DNA of 64,000 nucleotides from Acidobacteriota bacterium (GTDB taxonomy: Bacteria > Acidobacteriota > Terriglobia > Terriglobales > Acidobacteriaceae). The translations under genes were made by a program, and so were the position numbers. Below are positions 15,994 through 24,432 of this stretch, piece after piece; position 1 is the first letter of the stretch, and every line of letters begins with the position of its first letter. Location: assembly GCA_021792795.1 (NCBI GenBank), contig JAJYUB010000011.1, positions 1 through 64,000 of the forward strand, read 5' to 3'. The notes under the pieces are model-generated. The model saw nothing but the letters and a program-made list of their open reading frames with translations. It searched no databases and was not told the DNA's origin.

Positions 15994-18129
15994 CTATTTG
16001 CTGGCATGATCATACTTTTCCAACCATAAAAGCTCGTCACGAACTTTGATATAGCCGTGCCAGGGATTGTTGGCCAGTCCGTGGCCCTCCCCCGGAAACA
16101 CCAGAAACCGATGCGGGATCTTCTGGGTTTCGAGCGCCCGCTCAAACAAATACCCCTCCTCGGCGGCGACCCGGATGTCCGCTCCGCCGATCACGTCGTG
16201 GACCGGCGTCTTCACCTTGTCGAACTGGAACAGGGCCGCTTCGCTTCGATATCGCGCCGGGTTCTGCCACGGAGTTCCGCCCAGCATCCATGCATCGTCG
16301 AACGACATATCGTCGTTCCCCCAATTGGCGGCATGTTCCACCGCGCCCGCGCCCGAAACCGCCGAGCGGAAACGCGTCGTCTGCGTGATCAGCCAGTTGG
16401 TCATGTAGCCACCGTAGCTGTATCCGCCCACCGCCAAGTGGTCGGGATCGGCAATGCCGTCCGCGACCAGCTTATCGACACCCGCGAGAATATCTTTTCC
16501 AGGCAGCGACACGATCACCGGCGAAATCTGCAGCTGAAATTTGTCTCCATAGCCACTCGAGCCGCGATAGTTCGGCCGAAACACAAGCCAGTTATTGTCG
16601 GCGGCAAGAATCGCCCAGTCATACCAGTCTGCGCCGAACCGGTCGCCGTCCGCATCCGCGGGGCCGCCGTGGATCAGCGTGAACATGCGCAAATGTTTTT
16701 GTCCAAATTTACCCGGCGGATACAGGAGCACACCTTCCACCGTCGTGCCGTCCGGCGACTTCCAGCGATACGGCGTCCACTTCGGCAACGCGCGCTCCGT
16801 AAACAATTTGTTGAACTGCGTAATCGGTTTGGCCTGGTCAAGATGCGCGGAATCATCCGCGATATAAACCTCGGTGGGTTCATCAATGGTGGAGTGGGTG
16901 AACAGTAGCCGCGACGAATTCAGCGCGGTGTGCATCTTGCCGTAGCTGCCTGCAATACCCGCGAGTTTGCTGGCCTTCGGGCCATCGACGTTGTATATCT
17001 GCGTTTGCAGACCGCTCATCCCTCGCCCCAGAAGTCTGCCATTGGACTGGATGGAATAACCCTCCCAGCTTCCGGCGTAATCCCCGCCCAGACGACTGAG
17101 TTTTCCTGTCGATATATCCAATCCGTACAGGCGGCCTTGTACATCCTGATAGGCTTGCTCGGCCGACCCGGCAGCCGCTGGAACGGTAAAGTACAGCGTC
17201 TTGCTGTCCCGGCCCCAGTGAAGGCCCTCTTCATAGGCCTGATTGTGTGTCAGTTGTTGCGGAGTGGCCGCGGTGGCGTTGGCCGCAACTGTGAAGACTT
17301 CATAATCTGCTGGGTTTTCCTGGCGATTCAACAGCGAGCGGCTCTCAAACGCCAGCTTGCTGCCATCGGGCGCAGCGACCAACTCCGTGATTGCGAGCGG
17401 GCTCTGCGCGACCACCGCCGCGTCGGAGGGTAATTGCGGCTTCTTGTCCGCATCGGATTTCGGCTTCGTGTCGGAGGCCAGCAGCGGTTTCGGCTGGGGA
17501 ATGGCTGCGGCGATAGGCACGCGCAGGATGTCGTCTCCGCGCCGCTGGACACGCCAGCGAACGGTGTCCTTCCACGCCTGTTTCTCCGCTGTTTCCGCGT
17601 CTTGGGAGATGGGCTGCTGGGTCGCAATAAAAATCGCCTTGCCGTCGCCCGACCAGGTAAAGGCGTCGACACTCAACGGTTCCCTATAGAGGGGAAACGC
17701 GCCGCCACCATGGACCGGCAAAATCCACACTCGCTCGACGGCATCCTTGGCGGCTTCTCCTTCCGCGATCAACGGGCGGTTGGACAGAAACGCAATGTAG
17801 TTTCCGTCGGGCGAAAAATGAGGACCGCTGTCATGCCCAGTCGTAGAAAGCGGCGTAAGGGAATTGTCCTTGGCGCGCCACATCCACAAATCGTCGCGGA
17901 ATCGATTCTGCTTCCAGTCGGCCCGCTCGGTGCCAATGACGGCCGTGTTGCCGTCGGGAGAGAGCGCCAGGCCATGAATCTCTACGAAACTGAAAAACTC
18001 GTCCAGGCTGATGGGCGGCTTCTCGCCGGAGGCCGCACACCACGCGAGAGGAGAGCATGCGATCGCGGCCAGTAACATCGGCAGAAGCATTTGTAGAGGA
18101 ACAGAAGAGGACGTTCGATGGCCATTCAT
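15994..18129 (-). CDS. Secreted prolyl-oligopeptidase-family (S9) peptidase
   Basis: A 711-residue exported serine peptidase of clan SC. A signal peptide (about 1-32, ending SPLAWCAA) leads into a WD40/TolB-like beta-propeller (about 40-430, repeated units such as SPDGNYIAFLSNRP) and a C-terminal alpha/beta hydrolase. The catalytic serine lies in GGYSYGGYM (Ser571), an acidic residue in GGADIRVAAEEG and the histidine in FPGEGHGLANN. The family cleaves oligopeptides, often dipeptidyl or acylaminoacyl; specificity is not predictable here. The start is supported by the signal peptide. It is probably a scavenging enzyme in the periplasm. Confidence 0.9.
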   Translation of the reverse strand: MNGHRTSSSVPLQMLLPMLLAAIACSPLAWCAASGEKPPISLDEFFSFVEIHGLALSPDGNTAVIGTERADWKQNRFRDDLWMWRAKDNSLTPLSTTGHDSGPHFSPDGNYIAFLSNRPLIAEGEAAKDAVERVWILPVHGGGAFPLYREPLSVDAFTWSGDGKAIFIATQQPISQDAETAEKQAWKDTVRWRVQRRGDDILRVPIAAAIPQPKPLLASDTKPKSDADKKPQLPSDAAVVAQSPLAITELVAAPDGSKLAFESRSLLNRQENPADYEVFTVAANATAATPQQLTHNQAYEEGLHWGRDSKTLYFTVPAAAGSAEQAYQDVQGRLYGLDISTGKLSRLGGDYAGSWEGYSIQSNGRLLGRGMSGLQTQIYNVDGPKASKLAGIAGSYGKMHTALNSSRLLFTHSTIDEPTEVYIADDSAHLDQAKPITQFNKLFTERALPKWTPYRWKSPDGTTVEGVLLYPPGKFGQKHLRMFTLIHGGPADADGDRFGADWYDWAILAADNNWLVFRPNYRGSSGYGDKFQLQISPVIVSLPGKDILAGVDKLVADGIADPDHLAVGGYSYGGYMTNWLITQTTRFRSAVSGAGAVEHAANWGNDDMSFDDAWMLGGTPWQNPARYRSEAALFQFDKVKTPVHDVIGGADIRVAAEEGYLFERALETQKIPHRFLVFPGEGHGLANNPWHGYIKVRDELLWLEKYDHASK

Positions 18130-18147
18130 AGAGTGGAAAAAATCGTA

Positions 18148-19572
18148 TCATAAGTCGGGGGAAACGCTGGCGGCTTGCGGTGGACTGGCATTCTCGTCCG
18201 CGTCCGAAATGTCTTTTTGTCCGCAAAAAACGCGTGAAATGCCACGCAAGATTCGAGACAGAGGAAATGACCAGCCGTCTTCTGAAGCCACGGCAGATTT
18301 TTCATCGCGAAAGAAGATTTCTCCAACCCGTCGGTGCGATGGCCGATAGTACCAGCGCGCCAGCAACGACAAGTGCTCACTCAACTGCTCCGGAGAAAAT
18401 TTTTCCGAACGCGCTTGCGATTCCAGTTGCTCCAGGACCGCCTGCAGCCGCAGTTCCAGTTGCCCTCTGGCAACTTTCGTCCCGGCGGGGTTAGCGCTGG
18501 AAGGTATATCGGGCGTCACTGGCAGGGCTTCCAGCGGCGTCGGCTCCAACAGCGTGGGATGCGCAAATAGCGAGGTCGATCCGGCCCGCTCATTGGGATG
18601 CCTCATGCCCTCGACAGAATAAAAACCGGGACCAAGGATTCTGCCGCCGCGAACCAGAAAAATGGCGACATGTGTAGATTCGGTCCGCAGCGTACGGTCC
18701 GATATCTTTTCCGGCTTGGCCGCCGCCGCAGAAATAGCTTGCGCCACTGCTGGCTGCACGATGACCGCGTCAAGTTCCGCCAGCGGATGCACCAGCGGCG
18801 CTGCCTGCTGCGCCACCGTCTTCATCTTTTGAATTTGCTGGTGCAGGCGGGCGGCCTTCTCAAAATCCAACGCTGCCGAGGCTGCGTTCCGCTCTTTTTC
18901 CAACCGCGCCATCGTCCATGTGCCGCGCGACGCGAAATATTCGCGGACTTTTTCCGCCTCCTCGGCGTAGCGCTCATCGCTACAGCCCTTGAAACACGGA
19001 GCCAGGCACATCTTCATTTCAGAGTAGACGCAGCCCGGAAATGTCGGGTCAGGATGCAGTTCCTCCGTGCAGCGGCGCAATTCAAAAAAATTCAACGAAT
19101 CGTCGAGATAGCGTTCTGCCGTCGTGCGCGACGGGAAAGGTCCGTAGGTTGTCGCCAGGGCGCGCTGTGTGACACGATTCGTCGTGTAAACACGGGGATA
19201 GGCATTCTCCCATGCCATCCGCAACAAGGCCGGAGAGCGCAAATGCAGGTGCTTTCGCACTCGCTCGCCGCAGTATCGCCGCACCGCCTGCAACATCAGC
19301 AGAGCCGTCGCGAACTCCGATCCCACTTCGGAGTAGTCCAGCCGCACCGCGGTCCCACCCAGGTGCAGCCGCTTGCCGCCTGCAAACGACGGGGCCAGCA
19401 ATCGATGCATTCGGCGGCGCAGGTTGGCGGTCTTGGAAATGTACGGTTCTGGCGCAGGACCGCCATCGGACGCCTCCGGACCGAACAGAGCGAAGACGGC
19501 AGGCCGCGCAGGAAGGTCGTGCAGCCACGCTTCCAAGTCATCCGGCGGAATTGGGTGGGAGTGTTCCAGCAC
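18148..19572 (-). CDS. Short UvrC-like protein with degenerate GIY-YIG domain
   Basis: A 474-residue relative of the N-terminal half of excinuclease UvrC. In order: a GIY-YIG-like domain (about 20-100) where the GVY block reads VFALFG and the YIG block reads PYISKTANLRRRMHRL; a cysteine cluster resembling that of UvrC (RRCTEELHP with GCVYSEMKMCLAPCFKGC, about 183-215); and a UVR motif for UvrB contact (AALDFEKAARLHQQIQKM, about 250). The RNase H-fold endonuclease and HhH domains of full UvrC (about 600 residues) are absent, replaced by an unrelated C-terminus. The glycine of YIG is Ser, so 3'-incision activity is doubtful, though the arginine that follows is kept. Possibly a Cho-like accessory factor or a UvrB-binding regulator. 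Confidence 0.75.
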   Translation of the reverse strand: MLEHSHPIPPDDLEAWLHDLPARPAVFALFGPEASDGGPAPEPYISKTANLRRRMHRLLAPSFAGGKRLHLGGTAVRLDYSEVGSEFATALLMLQAVRRYCGERVRKHLHLRSPALLRMAWENAYPRVYTTNRVTQRALATTYGPFPSRTTAERYLDDSLNFFELRRCTEELHPDPTFPGCVYSEMKMCLAPCFKGCSDERYAEEAEKVREYFASRGTWTMARLEKERNAASAALDFEKAARLHQQIQKMKTVAQQAAPLVHPLAELDAVIVQPAVAQAISAAAAKPEKISDRTLRTESTHVAIFLVRGGRILGPGFYSVEGMRHPNERAGSTSLFAHPTLLEPTPLEALPVTPDIPSSANPAGTKVARGQLELRLQAVLEQLESQARSEKFSPEQLSEHLSLLARWYYRPSHRRVGEIFFRDEKSAVASEDGWSFPLSRILRGISRVFCGQKDISDADENASPPQAASVSPDL

Positions 19573-19605
19573 ACGCTGATTGTAGTCAATCTGCGCGGGC
19601 TTCCA

Positions 19606-20031
19606 TCAATCGGGAATGCGAATACTTCCATCCGGCGCAATGAGGAAACATGGATTCCATGCCACCTCCCACGGAAACCCGTCGGGATCGGAGAAATAGC
19701 CCGAATAGCCGCCCCAGAATGCCTCCTGGGCCGGCTTTAGAAGTGTTGCGCCTGCGCCCTGGGCGTGCGCCAGCACTGCATCCACTTCTTCCCGGCTGCG
19801 CGCGTTGTACGCCAGCGAGATTCCACTGAACCCATGGCCTTCGGGAGAGACAGTCGCATCCTTGGCGAGTTCGTCTCGCGGATATAAAGCCAGCCCCATG
19901 CCGCCTGCCTGGAAGAACACGACGCCTTCCGCCGCAGCCATCGACCGTCGCCACCCGAGACGCTCATAGAACTCTCGGCTGCGATCGAGGTCCGCCACTC
20001 CGAGGGTGATGAGGCTAAGGCGCTGTTCCAT
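19606..20031 (-). CDS. VOC (glyoxalase/bleomycin resistance) family protein
   Basis: A 141-residue single VOC unit made of two beta-alpha-beta-beta-beta modules (SLITLGVADLDRSREFYERL and, in the second half, VLAHAQGAGATLLKPAQEAFWGGYSGYFSDPDGFPWEV). The pattern GYSGYFSDPDGFPWEV is typical of lactoylglutathione-lyase-related proteins of unknown substrate. It belongs to a large family of metal-dependent dioxygenases, isomerases and resistance proteins; without context no substrate can be assigned. It stands alone between the UvrC-like gene (33-bp gap) and the zinc-ribbon gene (69-bp gap). Confidence 0.85.
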   Translation of the reverse strand: MEQRLSLITLGVADLDRSREFYERLGWRRSMAAAEGVVFFQAGGMGLALYPRDELAKDATVSPEGHGFSGISLAYNARSREEVDAVLAHAQGAGATLLKPAQEAFWGGYSGYFSDPDGFPWEVAWNPCFLIAPDGSIRIPD

Positions 20032-20100
20032 GTTGGCTCCTCCGTCGAAGACGAATGCAAAGGTCTGCCCTTACAGGCATCAATGCCCGTCGATACGTTA

Positions 20101-20508
20101 CTACGATGGCTTCGAGCTGCTGGAGCTCCCTGCGCTTGATTTGCCGGAGCTGGAATCGTTTGACGAAGAACCGGACGAGGCGCTGCTGGAAGAAGACGAA
20201 GAGTCCGAAGTCGAGGCCGCAGGCTTGCTGCTGCCCGAGTCCGATTTGCCGTCGGAGGAGGCAGTCGATATGTCCGATTTCCCTTCAGACTTGCCGGCGG
20301 AATCGGACGAGGATGCTGTCTTGCTGCCCGACTTCGCATAGTCGTTCACGTACCAGCCGGCGCCTTTGAACTGGATGGCAGGCGCGGAAATCACCCGCTC
20401 CAGTTCGCCGCCGCAATTCGGGCACATCGTTTCATGCGGCGCGCTGAAGCTTTGGATCTTTTCAAGACGCTGACGGCACTGCTTACATTCGTACTCGTAT
20501 AACGGCAT
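20101..20508 (-). CDS. FmdB-family zinc-ribbon protein with Ser-rich tail
   Basis: A 135-residue protein. Residues 1-45 form a FmdB-type regulatory zinc ribbon: MPLYEYECKQC, then two further cysteines in MCPNCGGELERVI. The remaining part, from about residue 60, is a disordered low-complexity tail of Ser, Gly, Lys, Asp and Ala. The true start is the ATG at 20508, where the family begins; the frame is open further upstream but that part is not family-like. The neighbouring stretch FKGAGWYVNDY is the usual C-terminal end of FmdB proteins, so the Ser tail is an addition. Function is unknown; the family is linked to formamide/acetamide gene regulation only by the founding member. Confidence 0.85.
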   Translation of the reverse strand: MPLYEYECKQCRQRLEKIQSFSAPHETMCPNCGGELERVISAPAIQFKGAGWYVNDYAKSGSKTASSSDSAGKSEGKSDISTASSDGKSDSGSSKPAASTSDSSSSSSSASSGSSSNDSSSGKSSAGSSSSSKPS

Positions 20509-20639
20509 GCAAGGAAACCCTTCTACAAAGCAAGCTCTCGAACCATTGCTTTCGGTCCGCCATAGGCTCGGGCGCTGCTTTGAGATGCTACCGCAGGCGC
20601 GCTCGATGCGGCAAGATTGTCCTGGCTTCACGATTCACC

Positions 20640-22262
20640 TTACGTCAGCTTCACGAGCCGGACACTGGTAATCGCTTTCAGATCGCCCAGCGCTTCCATG
20701 GCCTTCTGGATTTGAGCCGGAGTGGTCTCGACATCCATGTGGACCACAGCCAGCGCTTGTCGTACGCCGTTGCCATCATGGCTGTCGGCACGGCCCAGCG
20801 CGAAATTGGCAATGTTCACATTGTTGTCGCCCAGGGTTGTACCGATTTTGCCGATGACACCGGGAACATCCTGGTTGCGGAGGAACAGCAGCGTTCCCTG
20901 CAGCGGCGCTTCGATATCGATGCCGTCGCAGGACAGCAGTCGCGGAGATTTGCCATTCAAGACTGTCCCACTGACCGTCATGCTGCGCTGTGCTGCGTGA
21001 AGGGTCAGTTTCAGCACGCTGCCCGCGCCACCCAAGACCGTCTCGTCCTGTTGCTCGTGGACGTGAATGCCCTGCCCGCTGGCGATGGCCGATGCATTGA
21101 TCCTGTTCGCATGTCCGGAACTGCTGAGAATGCCGCAGAGGGCCGCATTGCGAATCATCTCCGTGCGCATCTCCGCCAGCGCGCCGGAGTAAGCGATGTG
21201 GATGCTTTCCATCTTCGCCCCAAAAATCGCGTTGACGAATTTCCCCAGCCTTTCACCCAATTCGATATAGGGCGACATCGCTGCGTATTCCTCATAGGAG
21301 AGAGACGGGAAATTGACGGCGTTCTGCACCACGCCGGTGGTCAAGTAGGCGCGCACTTGTTCCGCGATCTGGATTCCGATCGCCTCCTGCGCCTCCGCAG
21401 TTGAGCCTGCAATGTGTGGCGTCAAAATCGCATTGTCGAGCCCGAAAAATGGAGAATCCTTCAGCGGCTCCTTGCAAAAAACATCGAGCGCGGCCCCGGC
21501 GACCTGCCCGCTCTTTAGCGCAGCCACCAGGTCCTCTTCAACAATCAGCTCGCCGCGAGCACAGTTCACCAGCCGCACGCCTTTTTTCATGGTGGCAAAG
21601 GCCGCCGCGTTCAGCATTCCCTCCGTTTCAGGGGTCAGTCCAGTGTGCAGCGTCAAGTAATCGGCCTGCTGCAAGACCTCTTCGATGGATGTGAGGCGTG
21701 CGCCGTATTCGCGGGCAATCGCCGTGCGTTCTTTCGGTTTCGCCGAGACAAACGGGTCGTGACAGACCAATTCCATGCCGAAAACCCGGGCGCGGCGCGC
21801 CACTTCCAAACCAACCCGGCCGAGGCCGACAATGCCGAGCGTCTTGCCGCGCAACTCAGTCCCCTGCAGCGATTTCTTTTCCCAGCTTCCGGCATGCATG
21901 GTTGCATTCGCGCGCGGAACCATGCGGGCCAGGTCGATCATCAATGCCAAGGTCAGTTCCGCCACCGCCACCGCGTTCGCTCCCGGAGTGTTCATCACCA
22001 CAATTCCGTTGCGCGTTGCGGCTTCTGTGTCGATGTTGTCCACACCCACGCCGGCACGTCCGATTACGCGCAACTTGGGCGCTTTTTCCAGCAGGGCGGC
22101 ATCCACCTGCACGGCGGAGCGGACGATCAACGCATCGGCATCCGCCAGCTCGGCGGGCAGGCCGTTCTTGATCTGATCGTGCGTGACTACTTTCCAGTCG
22201 GCAGCATTCGCAAATACGGCAATCGTAGCGGGGGAAACCTTCTCGGCAAGGACGACTTTCAT
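20640..22262 (-). CDS. serA: D-3-phosphoglycerate dehydrogenase
   Basis: Catalyses the first step of serine synthesis, 3-phosphoglycerate to 3-phosphohydroxypyruvate with NAD. The 540 residues have the long type-1 layout: substrate domain, NAD-binding Rossmann domain with GIVGLGRVGLEVARRARVFG (about 143-165), catalytic Arg/Glu/His region ending LTPHIAGSTAEAQEAIG, then the allosteric ASB domain (about 320-450) and a C-terminal ACT domain (LFLRNQDVPGVIGKIGTTLG, about 460-540) that usually binds L-serine. It is 145 bp downstream of the class V aminotransferase, which could supply the next step, although that partner is more like an alanine-glyoxylate enzyme. An intergenic hairpin separates them. 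Confidence 0.95.
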   Translation of the reverse strand: MKVVLAEKVSPATIAVFANAADWKVVTHDQIKNGLPAELADADALIVRSAVQVDAALLEKAPKLRVIGRAGVGVDNIDTEAATRNGIVVMNTPGANAVAVAELTLALMIDLARMVPRANATMHAGSWEKKSLQGTELRGKTLGIVGLGRVGLEVARRARVFGMELVCHDPFVSAKPKERTAIAREYGARLTSIEEVLQQADYLTLHTGLTPETEGMLNAAAFATMKKGVRLVNCARGELIVEEDLVAALKSGQVAGAALDVFCKEPLKDSPFFGLDNAILTPHIAGSTAEAQEAIGIQIAEQVRAYLTTGVVQNAVNFPSLSYEEYAAMSPYIELGERLGKFVNAIFGAKMESIHIAYSGALAEMRTEMIRNAALCGILSSSGHANRINASAIASGQGIHVHEQQDETVLGGAGSVLKLTLHAAQRSMTVSGTVLNGKSPRLLSCDGIDIEAPLQGTLLFLRNQDVPGVIGKIGTTLGDNNVNIANFALGRADSHDGNGVRQALAVVHMDVETTPAQIQKAMEALGDLKAITSVRLVKLT

Positions 22263-22345
22263 ATTTTCATTCCATTCTGCTGGTTCTCAAGATTTTTCGT
22301 TGCTGGGGTTCGGTATAAATTTTGCGGAGGGAACATATGGGTGCC

Positions 22346-22369
22346 CCAGGTCTCGATTTTGAGACCTGG
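22346..22369. repeat. Perfect intergenic hairpin between aminotransferase and serA
   Basis: A 9-bp perfect inverted repeat CCAGGTCTC / GAGACCTGG with a 6-base loop (GATTTT), preceded by GGGTGCC. It is about 40 bp after the aminotransferase stop and 84 bp before the serA start. No T run follows on either strand, so it looks like a palindromic extragenic repeat rather than a standard terminator. I recall similar GGGTGCCCCA-hairpin units in acidobacterial genomes, but that is memory, not a search. Confidence 0.75.
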
Positions 22370-22407
22370 AATTTCTCGGAGCATTGCATCTCGATACCGA
22401 GCAATTG

Positions 22408-23622
22408 TTAACGCACCGCCGCAATCTCTAAATGCGCTTGCGCAGCAACATGACTTCGCTCCGCGAGCACGCGTTGCGCTGCGGCAAGCGCATCGCCCAG
22501 CCGAAACTTCGATGGCGGCAGCGCGTCGGCCGTCACCTGTTCCAGCGCGCCAATCACCGCCAGCATGTCCAGCGGATCGAAAAAGCCGAGATGCGCCACC
22601 CGGAACAACTGGCCCTTCATTTCTCCCTGTCCATTCGCGACAATAGTCCCAAAGCGGGACTTCAGTTGTTTGACGATGAGGCCGGAATCTACCCCTTCGG
22701 GCGGCATCACTGCCGTCACCGCAGCCGCAGGAGCCTCCGGAGCGAACAGGCGCATTCCCATCGCTGGAGCCGCCGCACGCATCATGGCAGCGCAGGTTTC
22801 AGCATTTTCCACCAGGGACACGCGGCCCTTCGCCAAATCGCCCCCGGCCTGCGCCGCAATGTAGTCGAAGGCTGCGCCTAGCGCGGCAATCAGCGCCACT
22901 CCAGGGGTGTAGGCGGACTCACCCTTGGCGGCCACCTTCCGCTCTTTGCGCAGGTCGAAATAATAGCGCGGGTTTTTCGTGGTCTCCATCCGCTTCCAGG
23001 CGCGCTCGCTCACCGCCAGATACGCCAGACCCGGCGGGATCATCACCGCCTTTTGCGAACCGCCAATCAGCACATCGATGCCCCAGGCATCCATGTCCAG
23101 GTGCGTGGTTCCCAGGCCGGTAATGGCATCGACCACCAGCAACGCATCGCTGCCCGCCGACCGCAACATTTCCGCTACAGCCTTCACATCGTGGCGAACG
23201 CCGGTCGAGGTCTCAGTTGCCTGCATCAGCACCAGCCGCGTGTCGCTGCGCAGCGCAGCCTTCGCGGCTTCCAGCAACAATGTCTGTCCATAGGGAGCGC
23301 TCACGACGTCCGGCTGGCAGCCAAACGCCTTCGCCAGGCCAGTCCAGCGTTCGCCGAATTTGCCGGCGGTCAGCACCAGTACCCGGTCGCCTGGCGAAGT
23401 CAGGTTGGAGATCGAAGCTTCCATCGCCCCGGTGCCGGAGCTGGTGAGCAACACCACGTCATTCTGGGAGCCAACAAATGTCCGGAGTTGCTCGAGCACG
23501 CGCTGATAGAGGGCGCGAAATTCCGGAGTGCGATGGTGCAGATCGGCGGCAGCCATGGCAAACTGCGCCGCTGGCAGCAAAGGAGTCGGGCCGGGAGTGA
23601 AGAGACGCGTCTTATGGAACAT
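22408..23622 (-). CDS. Class V aminotransferase (alanine-glyoxylate / serine-pyruvate type)
   Basis: A PLP-dependent fold-type I enzyme. It opens with the family signature FTPGPTPLLP, has SSGTGAMEASISN for cofactor phosphate binding, a DAITGLG block with the pyridine-nitrogen Asp, and the Schiff-base lysine in GGSQKAVMIPPG. The length from this start is about 404 residues; ATGs at 23631 and 23697 are also in frame. The 23622 start is preferred because homologues begin M-x-H-K-T-R and GGAA lies just upstream. An inverted repeat with 8-bp arms overlaps these start codons. With serA next, a role in serine or glycine metabolism is plausible but unproved. Confidence 0.88.
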   Translation of the reverse strand: MFHKTRLFTPGPTPLLPAAQFAMAAADLHHRTPEFRALYQRVLEQLRTFVGSQNDVVLLTSSGTGAMEASISNLTSPGDRVLVLTAGKFGERWTGLAKAFGCQPDVVSAPYGQTLLLEAAKAALRSDTRLVLMQATETSTGVRHDVKAVAEMLRSAGSDALLVVDAITGLGTTHLDMDAWGIDVLIGGSQKAVMIPPGLAYLAVSERAWKRMETTKNPRYYFDLRKERKVAAKGESAYTPGVALIAALGAAFDYIAAQAGGDLAKGRVSLVENAETCAAMMRAAAPAMGMRLFAPEAPAAAVTAVMPPEGVDSGLIVKQLKSRFGTIVANGQGEMKGQLFRVAHLGFFDPLDMLAVIGALEQVTADALPPSKFRLGDALAAAQRVLAERSHVAAQAHLEIAAVR

Positions 23623-23631
23623 GTGTTCCAT
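23614..23631. promoter_or_regulatory. Inverted repeat over the aminotransferase start codons
   Basis: ATGGAACA-TG-TGTTCCAT has 8-bp perfect arms around two bases. It covers the in-frame ATGs at 23631 and 23622 of the minus-strand gene and lies about 100 bp from the divergent yqeY gene. It could be an operator for a dimeric regulator or chance within coding DNA. Confidence 0.35.
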
Positions 23632-23664
23632 TCTAGAGAAAAAACAAGGGCCCTGCTGCGCGCA

Positions 23665-23670
23665 TATAAT
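23665..23670 (+). promoter_or_regulatory. Candidate -10 box for yqeY
   Basis: A consensus TATAAT occurs 51 bp upstream of the preferred GTG start in the divergent intergenic space. No good -35 hexamer is found at 16-18 bp, so the promoter is tentative. Confidence 0.4.
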
Positions 23671-23720
23671 TGAAAGATTGCGCTCTTTTTCTTCCATAAA
23701 CTTGAGAGGCGGTGGTTCCG

Positions 23721-24188
23721 GTGAGCTTGACGGACAAAGTGCAGCAGGACATGGTGGCGGCGATGAAGGCGCGCGAAGTGGATCGCCTTTCCACGCTTCG
23801 CATGATGAAATCTGCGCTTAAGAACAAAGAAATCGACAAGCGCGCTCCGCTCACCGATGCCGAAGCCGGGCAGGTGCTGGTCACCATGGTGAAACAGCGG
23901 AAAGATTCCATCGAGCAGTTCACCAAGGGCAATCGCATGGACCTGGTGGAGAAGGAAGCCGCCGAAATTCCGATTATTGAGAGCTATCTGCCCAAGTCCG
24001 CTTCATTAGAAGACATTCGCAGCACCGTCGAAGCGGCCATTGCAGAGATGTCCGCTGCCGGTTCACGGCCAACTCCACGAGACATGGGCAGCGTGATGAA
24101 GGCGGTGCAGGCGAAATTCCAGGCCGCCGGTTTGCGCGCCGACGGCAAACAGGTCAGCGAGCAAGTGAAGGCCGCGTTGGCCGGCTAG
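23721..24188 (+). CDS. GatB/YqeY domain protein
   Basis: A 155-residue helical protein of the YqeY family, which is homologous to the C-terminal tRNA-binding tail of the amidotransferase subunit GatB. Family hallmarks are LRMMKSALKNKEIDK near the N-terminus, IIESYLPKSAS in the middle and DMGSVMKAVQAKF followed by GKQVSEQVKAAL at the end. The GTG at 23721 fits GAGAGG eleven bases upstream; an in-frame GTG at 23712 would be too close to it. The role is thought to be tRNA-linked but is not established. It is divergent from the aminotransferase and followed by a repeat element. Confidence 0.9.
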   Translation: MSLTDKVQQDMVAAMKAREVDRLSTLRMMKSALKNKEIDKRAPLTDAEAGQVLVTMVKQRKDSIEQFTKGNRMDLVEKEAAEIPIIESYLPKSASLEDIRSTVEAAIAEMSAAGSRPTPRDMGSVMKAVQAKFQAAGLRADGKQVSEQVKAALAG

Positions 24189-24224
24189 AACGAGGCCGCG
24201 CCTTCACCTCACACAGAACAATCC

Positions 24225-24432
24225 AGTCTTCCTAATGTCCTGAGTCTAAATTCGTCCATGAAACGATTCTTGGACTTATTGTCCAGCCGGGCACTTCCTT
24301 TAACAGGGCAAGACTTCAGTCGTGCCGTAAATGGCGCAAAATAGATGGGCTTCAGCCCTTGAGTGCTGCTGTTCGAATCATTTCTATTCATCGAATTTTG
24401 AATGAACTTCGGACTCAGAACACTAGGACTTC
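24225..24432. mobile_element. MITE-like palindromic element with imperfect terminal inverted repeats
   Basis: About 208 bp with matching ends: 24225-24253 (containing CCTAATGTCCTGAGTC) and, inverted, 24404-24432 (read from the right, CCTAGTGTTCTGAGTC). The ends agree at roughly 80 percent of positions. Inside are a hairpin at 24307-24326 (GGCAAGAC / GTCGTGCC around TTCA, one mismatch), a GGGC-TTCA-GCCC hairpin at 24347-24358, and a TGGAC / GTCCA stem near 24271-24286. No coding capacity. The right end contributes the final codons and the stop of the RNase HI gene. It fits a non-autonomous element or a composite extragenic palindrome; no target duplication is evident. Confidence 0.7.
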
